This document shows, in pieces, positions 17,139 to 25,684 of a DNA stretch of 64,000 bases. The translations under genes were made by a program, and so were the position numbers. The DNA lies in contig CAXXNZ010000027.1 of the NCBI GenBank assembly GCA_963676075.2, forward strand, positions 62,001 through 126,000, given 5' to 3'. The notes under the pieces are model-generated. The model ran no database searches and had not been told where the DNA came from. It worked only from the letters and a program-made list of their open reading frames with translations. Within the stretch, counting starts at the first letter, position 1. Each line of letters opens with the position of its first letter. The stretch is from JAHJQZ01 sp963676075. GTDB lineage: Bacteria; Pseudomonadota; Alphaproteobacteria; Rhizobiales; Devosiaceae.

Positions 17139-17954
17139 ATGAACACAAACCAGTTTGGCATGCCACTGCTGGGACTTGGCACTTTTGGTCGCACGGGCAC
17201 TGCCGGAATGAAGGCCATTCTTGCGGCTCTCGAGATCGGCTATCGGCACATAGATACGGCGCAAACCTATGATACTGAAGGTGAATGTGGAGAAGCGTTC
17301 CGTCGCTCCGGGCTGAATAGACAAGAGGTCTTTTTCACCACCAAGATCTCCACCGAGCATTTCGGCGACGGCCAGCTTGTCCCTTCTCTGCGCGCCAGCC
17401 TTGACCGGCTCGGGCTCGACCAGGTCGACCTTACGCTGTTGCATTGGCCCTCCCCTCACGGGCAAGTCCCGCTGCCTGTCTATGTCGAACAGATCAGGCA
17501 AGCCCAAGAACTCGGCCTTACCCGCATGATCGGGGTGTCGAACTTCACGCGCGCCCTTTTGGATGAGGCACAGGAGCTTCTTGGCGAGACACAAATCGTC
17601 AACAACCAGTTCGAGATTCATCCCTATTTGCAGAACGAGCTGCTGGTGCGCCATTGCCTGGATAGAGGCATCTCCGTCACCTGCTATCTGCCGATCGCGC
17701 AAGGTCGCCTTGCCGGCGACCTGACTCTTGAAAAGATCGCTAATTCAAAGGGATGCACCATCGAGCAAGTCGCGCTCGCCTATGCGCTGGCACGCGGTCT
17801 TGGTGTCATCCCGGCCTCCGGAAATCCCGAACGACTGAAGATCAATTTTGACGCCCAGAACATCGTTCTGAATGAGGACGAGATGCTCCAGATCCGCAAG
17901 CTCGACCGCGGTCAGCGTTACATCGACTTCGACTGGGCACCCGACTGGGACTGA
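17139..17954 (+). CDS. aldo/keto reductase
   Basis: 271 residues, the size of AKR5-like 2,5-diketogluconate reductases. It has LGLGTFGR at the start, the GYRHIDTAQTY segment with catalytic Asp and Tyr, the Lys in FFTTKIS, the His in LTLLHWPSP, and the cofactor-site motifs GVSNFT and IPASGNPERL. NADPH-dependent reduction of a sugar aldehyde or ketone in the cytoplasm is expected. A GGGAGGAG site precedes the start. Divergent from the sugar ABC operon and followed by a VOC gene, probably in one transcription unit controlled by the same LacI protein. Confidence 0.9.
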   Translation: MNTNQFGMPLLGLGTFGRTGTAGMKAILAALEIGYRHIDTAQTYDTEGECGEAFRRSGLNRQEVFFTTKISTEHFGDGQLVPSLRASLDRLGLDQVDLTLLHWPSPHGQVPLPVYVEQIRQAQELGLTRMIGVSNFTRALLDEAQELLGETQIVNNQFEIHPYLQNELLVRHCLDRGISVTCYLPIAQGRLAGDLTLEKIANSKGCTIEQVALAYALARGLGVIPASGNPERLKINFDAQNIVLNEDEMLQIRKLDRGQRYIDFDWAPDWD

Positions 17955-18004
17955 CCGTGAAGCGGATTGACAAGCCAAACACTCGGGTTCACAACACCGA
18001 TCGT

Positions 18005-18016
18005 ATTACCGGTACA
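18005..18016. promoter_or_regulatory. second ATTACCGGTA-type site
   Basis: ATTACCGGTACA shares its first ten bases with the palindrome at 16995 but is imperfect on the right arm. It lies between the aldo/keto reductase stop and the VOC gene start at 18086. May serve as an auxiliary operator for looping or for a separate VOC promoter. Confidence 0.45.
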
Positions 18017-18085
18017 CCAGTTCGATGAACCGGATACCGAAGCTTGGGGCAAGGTGAAAATCCGCCCCGTGAATGGGAGGAAATC

Positions 18086-18526
18086 ATGCAAGGTGTCGTT
18101 GGCGTCGGCCATGTCGCCATAAAGGTCACCGATCTCGACCGCTCGCTCGACTATTATCAGACGCGCCTCGGTTTCCCCGAGATGCTGCGCCTTTACAACG
18201 AGGATGGCACGACCTGGCTGGTCTATCTGCGGATCACCGACGAGCAGTATCTGGAAATCTTTCCCGGCGCGGAAAACGATCGCGCGCCCGGCTGGGATGC
18301 CAATGGGGTCAACCACATCTGTTTCACCATCGATGATCTCGACGCCACGGTTGCGCGGATCGAAGCCGCTGGCATTACGCTGTTGTCGCCGGCCAAGGAT
18401 GGCGTCGACGGCAACCGCCAGGCCTGGCTGGAAGACCCGGACGGCAACCGCATCGAATTGATGGAAATGGCACTGGGCTGCGTACAGTACGAAGCTCTCA
18501 AGCGCCTGCATGCGCAGGTGGATTGA
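18086..18526 (+). CDS. VOC (glyoxalase-like) superfamily protein
   Basis: 146 residues from the ATG at 18086, which has GGGAGG five bases upstream. Two VOC modules are clear: GVGHVAIKVTDLDRSLDYYQTRLGF with a metal-type His, and VNHICFTIDDLDATVARIEAAG with a second His, ending DPDGNRIELME with the metal-type Glu. This resembles lactoylglutathione-lyase-like and epimerase-like enzymes. It follows the aldo/keto reductase gene by 131 bp. Likely a metal-dependent sugar-derivative isomerase or lyase; precise reaction unknown. Confidence 0.85.
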   Translation: MQGVVGVGHVAIKVTDLDRSLDYYQTRLGFPEMLRLYNEDGTTWLVYLRITDEQYLEIFPGAENDRAPGWDANGVNHICFTIDDLDATVARIEAAGITLLSPAKDGVDGNRQAWLEDPDGNRIELMEMALGCVQYEALKRLHAQVD

Positions 18527-18702
18527 AGATAACCTCCCTGGTTACGTCAGCTTTTTGTTGACCGGCCGTAAGCGGGCGCAGTAGGAGGCCGGTCACGCGG
18601 GGCGAGCCCAAGATGTTGGGTTGGAGACGTGATGGAATCGGTGAGGATTGTGTAAACTCTGGCCCGCCGTGAAACGGTTCGAGCGGTCGAAAGGCATTTT
18701 CG

Positions 18703-19737
18703 ATGAACAGGTCCGGTGCGCGACTTTCCGACATCGCTGAAAAGACCGGCTACTCAAAGAACACCGTGTCTCTGGCGCTGCGCGACAGTCCGCGCATTCC
18801 CGAGGCGACGCGGCTGTTGATCCGGCAGGCCGCGCGCGATCTCAACTACCTGCCGAACCACGTCGCTAAGTCGCTGGCCAACCGCGAAACCAAGACCATC
18901 GGGTTGATCCTTGCCGACATTGCCAATCCGATCCTGACCGAGACCTCAAAGGCCATCGAGAAGGCGCTTGCCAAGCTGGGCTACGGCACATTGTTTGCCA
19001 CCTCGAACAACACACTGGTCGAGGAAATCGCCGCGGTCGACATGTTCATGTCACGGCAGGTCGATGGACTGCTGATCTACCCGGCGCGGGCGCATCGCGA
19101 CTATCGTCACCTGCTCGATTTGCGCCGGGCGCAATTTCCGGTCGTCATGATGATCCCGGGCGAACCCGTCGGCGTCGACATGGTGAGTGTCGACGAACGG
19201 CTCGGCACCTTCAAGGCAGTGAGCCACCTGATCGATCTGGGACACAGGCAGATCGGAACGATCGACGGCAGCGATCCCAAGGGCAATCGCCAGAAATTCG
19301 ACGGCTATCTGGATGCCCTGGCTCAGGCGAACATCACATTCGATCCGGACTGGCAGGTGGAACCGGTCGGATTCACCCCCTCCTCCGGCTATTGGGCCAT
19401 GGACACGTTGATGAGCAGGTCCAAGGCGACCGCCGTGTTCGCGGCCAACGACTACATCGCCATGGGCGCGGTGCGCTGGTGCCAGAAGCGCGGCCTGCGC
19501 ATTCCGGAGGACGTGGCGCTGATCGGCTTCGACAATCTCGAAATTGGCGAGTTCATGGCGCCACCGCTTTCCAGCGTCAGCTTCGAGACCGATGTCGTGG
19601 TGCGCATGGCAATCGAGCGGTTGCAGGACCTGATCAGGTCTCGCGGTGCCCTGCCCGAACCGCGCGTCACCCTGGTTGAGCCCCAACTGGTGATCCGCGA
19701 CAGCACTGGTCATGCGCGGCACACACCGTCGGCCTAG
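18703..19737 (+). CDS. LacI family transcriptional regulator
   Basis: 344 residues, full family length. Residues 1-60 form the helix-turn-helix and hinge (ARLSDIAEKTGYSKNTVSLALRDSPRIPE, then YLPNHVAKSLA), followed by a type-1 periplasmic-binding-protein sensor domain (TIGLILADIANP, VFAANDYIAMGAVRWCQKRGLRIPEDVALIGFDN). It lies downstream of the aldo/keto reductase and VOC genes and probably recognises the ATTACCGGTA-type sites at 16995 and 18005 to control the second sugar locus. Effector sugar unknown. Confidence 0.9.
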   Translation: MNRSGARLSDIAEKTGYSKNTVSLALRDSPRIPEATRLLIRQAARDLNYLPNHVAKSLANRETKTIGLILADIANPILTETSKAIEKALAKLGYGTLFATSNNTLVEEIAAVDMFMSRQVDGLLIYPARAHRDYRHLLDLRRAQFPVVMMIPGEPVGVDMVSVDERLGTFKAVSHLIDLGHRQIGTIDGSDPKGNRQKFDGYLDALAQANITFDPDWQVEPVGFTPSSGYWAMDTLMSRSKATAVFAANDYIAMGAVRWCQKRGLRIPEDVALIGFDNLEIGEFMAPPLSSVSFETDVVVRMAIERLQDLIRSRGALPEPRVTLVEPQLVIRDSTGHARHTPSA

Positions 19738-19789
19738 CAAACCGTCTGGACAGACACGCGCTTTCCGCCGCTGGTGATGTGAGGAAACG

Positions 19790-20566
19790 ATGCCCACACA
19801 AACTGAAACCGACCGGCAAATAGAACTTGCAGTGGCGGCTGTGCACGATTGCCTCGGCGAGACGGTGGTTGCGATCTATCTGGGAGGATCTGCGGGGTCG
19901 GGCAAGCTTCAGCCGCAAAGCGATATCGACCTGCTTGTGGTTGTGGACCGCAGTTTGACTGACGACCGGCGCAAGGCTCTGTTGAAGGCTCTGCTGCAGC
20001 TGTCCGGTCGCCATCCCGCCAGGCCGAACGGCCCGCGTTGTCTCGACGTATCAGTATTCTGCCGGTCCGAACTGGCTGATGGGGACTACCCGCCACGAGC
20101 GGAATTCATCTACGGCGAATGGCTGAGGGAGATTTACGAAGCCGGCGAGCGGCCCGTTTCCGTGCAGGATCCCGACAACACTCTGGTTCTCGCACAGATC
20201 CGCCGAGAATCTCTCCCTCTCCACGGCCCACCCCCAACCATGTTGTTGCCTGAAGTCCTGTCGGAGCAAGTGCGGCACGCCATTCGGGATGCATTGCCGG
20301 CCATGCTGGACAGCTTGCACGGAGACGAGCGGAATGTCCTTCTGACACTTGCCCGGATGTGGCACACCGCCGAGACGGGTGCATTCGTAAGTAAAGCGAC
20401 CGCGGCCGATTGGGCGATCCCGCAACTCGACGATCGCAATGCCGGCACACTCGAGTATGCCTGCAAGGCCTATTTGGGTAAAAACATCGACGAATGGAGC
20501 AGCAGAAGCGGTGATGCGCAGCGGCTGGCCGAATGTCTCTCCGGGCAAGTCACAAAATCGCTGTGA
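19790..20566 (+). CDS. aminoglycoside nucleotidyltransferase family protein (AadA-like)
   Basis: 258 residues, close to the ~260 of ANT(3'')-type adenylyltransferases. The N-terminal half has the nucleotidyltransferase signature YLGGSAGSGKLQPQSDIDLLVVV, with the Gly-Ser pair and two catalytic aspartates, followed by a third acidic residue in CLDVSVF. The C-terminal helical half contains LTLARMWHTAETGAFVSKATAADWAI, matching the AadA pattern of 'TLARxWxT...G.I.SKxxAAxWA'. It could transfer AMP to streptomycin/spectinomycin-like drugs, or be a housekeeping relative. TGAGGAAACG precedes the start. Base composition is like its neighbours. Confidence 0.8.
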   Translation: MPTQTETDRQIELAVAAVHDCLGETVVAIYLGGSAGSGKLQPQSDIDLLVVVDRSLTDDRRKALLKALLQLSGRHPARPNGPRCLDVSVFCRSELADGDYPPRAEFIYGEWLREIYEAGERPVSVQDPDNTLVLAQIRRESLPLHGPPPTMLLPEVLSEQVRHAIRDALPAMLDSLHGDERNVLLTLARMWHTAETGAFVSKATAADWAIPQLDDRNAGTLEYACKAYLGKNIDEWSSRSGDAQRLAECLSGQVTKSL

Positions 20567-20792
20567 CAGCTCCAACGACCAACACAGCGTGCATGGCGCG
20601 TGCCTTGCCTGGATCGCACCAATTGCAGGCGATCCACATCGTCGAATAGCCCGCCAAGTGGAATCAACGCATCAGCATGGCAGGAGATGACGATTTCGCT
20701 GTCTGGCGGCCACTCCATATTGGTGAGCTGCTCGCCTCAGGACAACGGCGCCGGATGCCGCAACTTCAGGCAACAGCAATCTGCAGCGGACA

Positions 20793-21887
20793 TCACCTGC
20801 CAGACACGATCCTGCTCCCGTTTTCGTCGAACAGGTGCCAATGATTCTCTCGGGGGGTGACTTGAAGAACATCGCCTCGGGATACATTGCTCTGACCGGG
20901 CTCATGGATAAGAACGGGGCTTCCGTCCGGCAAGGTGCAGTGCAGATAGGAATTCGCACCGTGTTGCTCAAGCACGTTGACGACGACGGGCCAGCCGGTT
21001 TGGGCGTCCTGGGACGCCAACAGGTCTTCGGGCCGGACGCCGAGCGTGGCCGGCTGGACGTCGGGTAGCGAGGCGGTGCTTTCAACACACAGGACCAGCG
21101 CCGGCAGACCCGGCGACTCGAACGACAAGGTGACGGTATCCTGCTTTCGCAGCATCCCGGAGACAAAGTTCATACGGGGTGAGCCGATGAACCCGGCGAC
21201 AAATTCGTTTTGCGGCCGATTGTAGAGCTCAAGTGGCGCGCCGACCTGCTCGATCACGCCATCCCTGAGAACAACGATCTTGTCTGCCATCGTCATGGCT
21301 TCGATCTGGTCGTGGGTCACGTAGATCATGGTGTTTCCGAGCCGTTCGTGCAGCTTGGTGATCTCGATGCGCATCAGCACGCGCAGCTCCGCGTCGAGAT
21401 TTGAAAGCGGCTCGTCGAACAGGAATATCTTGGGGTCGCGCGTGATGGCGCGGCCAATGGCGACGCGCTGGCGCTGGCCGCCCGACAATTGCTTCGGACG
21501 GCGATCGAGAAGCGTGTCGATCTGCAGCAGACTGGCGGCGGTCTCAACGCGATTTTCGATTTCCGGCTTGGGCATGCGGATGTTTTCCAGCCCGAAGCTC
21601 AGGTTCTGCCTGACCGTCATGTGCGGATAAAGTGCATAGGACTGGAAGACCATCGCCACGCCGCGATCGGCTGCCGGGACATCAACAACGCTTATGTCAT
21701 CGATGCGGATGTCCCCGCCGGTGACGTCTTCCAGCCCGGCGATCAACCTTAGCAATGTGGACTTTCCGCAACCGGACGGCCCGACGAAGACGACGAACTC
21801 GCCATCGTCGATGGACAGGTTGACCTTGGGTATCACTTCGACAACGCCGAAGGACTTGTTGAGATTTTCGAGGTGCAGTTTGGCCAT
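20793..21887 (-). CDS. sugar ABC transporter ATP-binding protein (UgpC/MsmK type)
   Basis: 364 residues with Walker A GPSGCGKST near residue 37, signature LSGGQRQRVAIGRAITRDPK, Walker B IFLFDEPLSNLDAELR, and a C-terminal TOBE regulatory domain (LGVRPEDLLA). It powers the CUT1 importer encoded upstream. It is the last gene of the leftward operon starting at 25380, 10 bp behind the MalG-type permease gene. Confidence 0.92.
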   Translation of the reverse strand: MAKLHLENLNKSFGVVEVIPKVNLSIDDGEFVVFVGPSGCGKSTLLRLIAGLEDVTGGDIRIDDISVVDVPAADRGVAMVFQSYALYPHMTVRQNLSFGLENIRMPKPEIENRVETAASLLQIDTLLDRRPKQLSGGQRQRVAIGRAITRDPKIFLFDEPLSNLDAELRVLMRIEITKLHERLGNTMIYVTHDQIEAMTMADKIVVLRDGVIEQVGAPLELYNRPQNEFVAGFIGSPRMNFVSGMLRKQDTVTLSFESPGLPALVLCVESTASLPDVQPATLGVRPEDLLASQDAQTGWPVVVNVLEQHGANSYLHCTLPDGSPVLIHEPGQSNVSRGDVLQVTPRENHWHLFDENGSRIVSGR

Positions 21888-21897
21888 TGAGGTCGCC

Positions 21898-22989
21898 TTA
21901 CTTGATGCCTGTGCTGGCGATGCCGGAGGTGATGTAGCGCTGCAGGAAGATGAAGGCGAAAGCCAGCGGCAGGGCCGTCAGCGTGGTCATGGCCAGCAGC
22001 TGATCGTACTGGACGCCGTTCTCGTTCTGATACGAGGCGAGTGCGAGCTGCAGCGTGAAGGACTCGCGATGATTGAGAACGATCAGAGGCAGCAGGAAAT
22101 CGTTCCAGCGCGACAGGATCGAGAAGATGGCCACGACCGCCAGAGCCGGTGAGGACAGCGGCAGGATGATGCGCCAGAAAATGCGCCATTCACTGGCGTG
22201 ATCCATGCGCGCGGCCTCGATCAGTTCGTCGGGAATGGTGAGCATGTACTGGCGCAGCAGGAAAACGCCGGTCGGCGTGGCGACGGTCGGAAGGATGACG
22301 CCCCAGAGATTGCCCACCAACCCGAGCTCGGACACGATCAGATAGACCGGAACCAGCACGACGGTGGCCGGGATCATCAAGGTGGCAAGGATCGCCACCA
22401 GCGCCGTGTTGCTGCCGCGAAACCGGTATTTGGACAGGGCGAACGCCGCCATCGAATTCATCACGAGTGTAATGACGGTCGCGATAACGGTGATGAACAG
22501 GCTGTTGTAGACGTAACGCCAGATGTCGCTGCCGCCGGTCGACGACAAGAGTTCCGAATAGTTTTCGAACGCCAGATGAAACTTCCTGAGAGGTTTGGCA
22601 TCTGCGACCTTGACCACGATCTTCCCAGCCTCGGGGTTTGCCGGATCGATCATCTGGGCGTTGAGACCGACGCGGCGGATCTGCGCCAGTGTCTTGGTTG
22701 TGCCGTCCTTGGTTGTCACCTCGAACAGCGGAAGGGGCGCCTTGAAGCCTTCAACGACCGAGGTCTGGGCCGTGCTCGGCATAAGGGTTGGCGGGAACTC
22801 ACTGAGATTGGCCGGCGTCTTGAGTGAAGACACAACCACCCACAGAACCGGCAGGAACATGATCAGGAAGCCGGCGCCCAGAAAGGCGTAGGTGAGAATG
22901 TCGGTCCAGTGCAGTTTCTTGCCACCCCGGCGCGCCAGCAGGAGGTTGCGCGGGCTCATTGTTCTGCCCATCGTCACGGTGTCAGCCAT
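21898..22989 (-). CDS. sugar ABC transporter permease, MalG type, with periplasmic insert
   Basis: 363 residues from the ATG at 22989, which overlaps the upstream permease stop by eight bases. Longer than the usual ~280 because a polar segment of about 90 residues lies between the first helix (FLGAGFLIMFLPVLWVVVSSL) and the transport domain, as in some trehalose/glucoside-type MalG proteins. The EAA loop is EAARMDHASEWRIFWRIILPL and it ends LQRYITSGIASTGIK. Inner membrane, partner of the MalF-type protein. Confidence 0.9.
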   Translation of the reverse strand: MADTVTMGRTMSPRNLLLARRGGKKLHWTDILTYAFLGAGFLIMFLPVLWVVVSSLKTPANLSEFPPTLMPSTAQTSVVEGFKAPLPLFEVTTKDGTTKTLAQIRRVGLNAQMIDPANPEAGKIVVKVADAKPLRKFHLAFENYSELLSSTGGSDIWRYVYNSLFITVIATVITLVMNSMAAFALSKYRFRGSNTALVAILATLMIPATVVLVPVYLIVSELGLVGNLWGVILPTVATPTGVFLLRQYMLTIPDELIEAARMDHASEWRIFWRIILPLSSPALAVVAIFSILSRWNDFLLPLIVLNHRESFTLQLALASYQNENGVQYDQLLAMTTLTALPLAFAFIFLQRYITSGIASTGIK

Positions 22990-23980
22990 CACGCGAGTTC
23001 CTTGAGAGACCGAGTTGCAGGGCCGTGAAGATCAGCAGCACGATGCCAAGCAGCAGCGACGCGGCGGCGGCCAGGCCGAAATTGCGTGGCTGCGCGGCAA
23101 AGCCGATCTCGTAGATGTACTGCACCATCAGCATGGTTGCCGAACCGGGTCCGCCGCCCGTCAGGACATAGAGCTCGTCAAAGGTCTGCACGGAGCGGAT
23201 GACGCAAAGGACGAAGACCACGAGCAGAACCGGCCTGAGCATCGGTAGCGTGATGCGGGTGAAGGCGCGCCAGGGAGAGGCCGAATCCATTTTGGCGGCC
23301 TCGTAGACATCGCGGGGGATCGACTGAAGGCCGGCGAGCAGGATGATGGTGTAGAACCCCATATGCGCCCAGATCGTCACGAAAACAGCCCACGGGAAGG
23401 CGCTTTGGGGAAACACCATCCAGTTGAAGGTCGGCAGGCTGAAAAAATCCAGAATGGCGTTGATCGCGCCGTTGCGCTGCAAAAGCCATTGCCAGGTCAG
23501 CGCCACCACCACCGGCGACAGCATGACCGGGAAGAAGAAGACGGCGCGGAAAAAGCCGCGGCCGCGAATGTCGCGATTGAGACAAAGGGCGGTGATAAGG
23601 GCGACCAGGATCATGGTCGTCACCTGAACCGGCACGAAGATCATGGAGTTGTGCAGGGCCCGCCAGAACAGGTCGCGCGAGCAGGTCGCCGGATCGAGAT
23701 AGTTGCCGCAGTCCAGAAGCGTCGCGTAATTGTCGAAGCCGACGAACGAACGATCCTGCGGGTAGAGCCGGTCGCTTCCCGTAAAGGAGTAGAACACGTT
23801 TATCAGCACCGGAAGCAGCGCGAAAAGCAGCACTGCCAACAGGTTGGGGGTCAGAAACACCCAGGGCATGCGCCGGATCCCGAGCAGCTTCTGCAGGCCG
23901 GCCATCGGCAGCTCGATCAGCCTGGCCGGCGCTGACAATAGCAAGCCCGGCACTGCCGCCAGCCTCGTGGCAACGCTCAT
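22982..23980 (-). CDS. sugar ABC transporter permease, MalF type
   Basis: 332 residues, six transmembrane helices after a cytoplasmic N-terminus of ~40 residues. The EAA coupling loop is YEAAKMDSASPWRAFTRITLPM. GGGAGGAAGG lies just before the ATG. Together with the overlapping MalG-type gene it forms the inner-membrane channel for the third sugar locus. A GC-rich hairpin separates it from the binding-protein gene upstream. Confidence 0.92.
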   Translation of the reverse strand: MSVATRLAAVPGLLLSAPARLIELPMAGLQKLLGIRRMPWVFLTPNLLAVLLFALLPVLINVFYSFTGSDRLYPQDRSFVGFDNYATLLDCGNYLDPATCSRDLFWRALHNSMIFVPVQVTTMILVALITALCLNRDIRGRGFFRAVFFFPVMLSPVVVALTWQWLLQRNGAINAILDFFSLPTFNWMVFPQSAFPWAVFVTIWAHMGFYTIILLAGLQSIPRDVYEAAKMDSASPWRAFTRITLPMLRPVLLVVFVLCVIRSVQTFDELYVLTGGGPGSATMLMVQYIYEIGFAAQPRNFGLAAAASLLLGIVLLIFTALQLGLSRNSRDG

Positions 23981-24046
23981 TTGCCTTCCTCCCGTCTCAG
24001 GAACGTCACACCCGCTCGGGCAACGCGTTCCTTTTTTTGGTTAGTG

Positions 24047-24075
24047 TGGCCCGGCGCATCACGCGCGCCGGGCCA
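24047..24075 (-). other. intergenic hairpin after the binding-protein gene
   Basis: TGGCCCGGCG and CGCCGGGCCA make a perfect 10-bp stem around a 9-base loop, between the binding-protein stop (24109) and the permease start (23980). The downstream minus-strand sequence is A-rich, not T-rich, so this is likely an mRNA-stabilising or partial-termination element, as at 7835. Confidence 0.6.
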
Positions 24076-24108
24076 AGCCAAACTGGCTTTCCCTGGTTGC
24101 CGAAGCCC

Positions 24109-25380
24109 CTATTCGGCAGCCTTGATCGCAAGTTCGACATCGTCCTTGATGCGCGCGACCGCGGTGTCCACGTCGAGTTCGTCGTTGAGAACCTGGCTGA
24201 TGCGCGTGGTCATGGCGTTCATCATGGCGCGCTGGAAACGCCAGCCCTGGAAGGCAAAGGCAGCCGGGGCCATTTTCGGGATCTGCCGCGAGAAGGTCAG
24301 CAAGGCCCCCTGGGTCCGTTCGGATGCGGTCGGATAGGAAAGCCCACGCTCCACCGCGCCCCTTTCGGCCGGAATCTCGACCGACGCCTGGATGACCGCG
24401 TCATAGTTCTCCGGCTGGGCGAGATAGTTGATGAAATCGCCGACAACCTCGGGATGCTGGCTGTTCTTGAACGCCACAAGGGCGCCGCCACCCGGCATCA
24501 CGGTGCACGAGCCCGGACCGCAGGGAGCCGGTGCAACCTCCCAGTCGAACAGATCGCCGACTTCGGTGTCCATGCGATTGAGGGTCCAGGACCCACCGAA
24601 ATAGAACACGACATTGGCGTTCAGGAAGTCGTCGAACAGTTCACGATGCGTCGCGCCGCCGACCGCACCCCATAGATCCATGGGCATGACACCGGTCTTG
24701 TGCCATTCGACAAATTGCGTGATGGCCTTCTTCAGCCCTTCATCGGCAACCGGCATTCCCTTGTCATCGACCATCTGGGCGCCATAGCTGATGGCAAGAC
24801 TGGCAAAGCGATGGCCGGAACGATCCATCTCCATGGCAAAATCGGTATTGGTCGCCTTTGCGACTTCGCTGGTCGCTTTCGCCCAGTCCTCCCAGGTCGC
24901 GCCCTCTTCAGGAAGAGGAATGCCGGCCTGCTCGAACAGGGTCTTGTTGACATAGGCGCCATTCACCGTGAGCGAGGTCGGCATGCCGTAGATGCCGCTG
25001 TCCGACTTGTCGGCCCGCAGCCAGGACAGCGTCTGGTCGAACTGGTCGTTGAAGAAGTCGACATCGATATACGGCGTCAGATCGACATAAAACCGGCTCA
25101 GTCCGCCGAAGTCGGTGATGATCGCCCCATCCGGCCCCTGCCCCGCCTCGAGTTGAACCGGCAGGCTCTCGACAATGGTCTGGTAGCTGACGGTCTCAAG
25201 CGTAACGGTCTTGTCCGGATGCTCCGCGTTATATTTGTCCGCGATCGGCTGCATGGTCGGACAGGCAAAGCCCAAATCCACGCATTGAATGGTTACTTCT
25301 TGTGCCCACGCCGCGCTGGAAGACGCGATCGCGAGCAAGGCGCCGACAGCCGTCGACAAAGCCAAAGCTGATGATCTCAT
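24109..25380 (-). CDS. sugar ABC transporter substrate-binding protein, family 1
   Basis: 423 residues from the ATG at 25380; GGGGAGGAG lies upstream, and the alternative ATG at 25401 would absorb that site. A Sec signal peptide ends near AWA-QE. The mature protein is an extracellular sugar-binding domain (VTIQCVDLGFACPTMQPIADKYNAEHPDKTV; VMPGGGALVAFKNSQHPEVVGDFINYLAQPENY). Four cysteines in the mature region (two near the N-terminus, two in APCGPGSC) could form disulfides. First gene of the leftward CUT1 operon; its promoter region carries three candidate FadR-type operators. Confidence 0.92.
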   Translation of the reverse strand: MRSSALALSTAVGALLAIASSSAAWAQEVTIQCVDLGFACPTMQPIADKYNAEHPDKTVTLETVSYQTIVESLPVQLEAGQGPDGAIITDFGGLSRFYVDLTPYIDVDFFNDQFDQTLSWLRADKSDSGIYGMPTSLTVNGAYVNKTLFEQAGIPLPEEGATWEDWAKATSEVAKATNTDFAMEMDRSGHRFASLAISYGAQMVDDKGMPVADEGLKKAITQFVEWHKTGVMPMDLWGAVGGATHRELFDDFLNANVVFYFGGSWTLNRMDTEVGDLFDWEVAPAPCGPGSCTVMPGGGALVAFKNSQHPEVVGDFINYLAQPENYDAVIQASVEIPAERGAVERGLSYPTASERTQGALLTFSRQIPKMAPAAFAFQGWRFQRAMMNAMTTRISQVLNDELDVDTAVARIKDDVELAIKAAE

Positions 25381-25448
25381 GAGTCTGGGTCTCCTCCCCA
25401 TTAACTCGGAGCCGGCGATCAACCAACACCCTATGCGCCAGCTCCGAT

Positions 25449-25459
25449 AGGTCTGACCA
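25449..25459. promoter_or_regulatory. FadR/FCD-type operator, one mismatch
   Basis: AGGTCTGACCA matches TGGTNNNACCA with one mismatch in the left arm. It lies 69 bp upstream of the binding-protein start, in the 304-bp divergent region that also holds the perfect sites at 25473 and 25591. Confidence 0.5.
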
Positions 25460-25472
25460 GATGAGCATCCGT

Positions 25473-25483
25473 TGGTCCTACCA
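25473..25483. promoter_or_regulatory. FadR/FCD-type operator TGGTCCTACCA
   Basis: An exact match to the TGGTNNNACCA pattern bound by many FadR-subfamily GntR regulators. Its centre is 24 bp from that of the site at 25449, close to two helical turns. The FadR-type regulator encoded at 27803 is the likely binder. Confidence 0.65.
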
Positions 25484-25590
25484 GAATGTCAAGGCATAAC
25501 AAAGCGCACTGCCCTGTCCGACATATTGTCGCTGCTTTATATGGGAGGATTGGCCCAGAACGCGATTGACAGACTGACCTCGTTCCTGTT

Positions 25591-25601
25591 TGGTCTAACC
25601 A
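25591..25601. promoter_or_regulatory. FadR/FCD-type operator TGGTCTAACCA
   Basis: Second exact TGGTNNNACCA match, 84 bp upstream of the first Gfo/Idh/MocA gene (25685) and 118 bp from the site at 25473. Its place suggests control of the rightward promoter by the same regulator. Confidence 0.65.
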
Positions 25602-25684
25602 ATTAAGAATGGCCGTCTCGCTTATCCAGGAATCTGGTCCGGAGATAAGCAGGCCAGGTCGTGGCATTTGGAGAGGAGAAACAG

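Noticed and set aside
18559..18595. 9-bp inverted repeat TGACCGGCC / GGCCGGTCA after the VOC gene
   Set aside because: A T-run lies before, not after, the stem, so it is not a convincing terminator, and the 19-base loop does not suit a LacI operator.
20567..20792. Small frames in the gap between the aadA-like gene and the ABC ATPase gene
   Set aside because: Frames on both strands lack ribosome sites and recognisable protein features.
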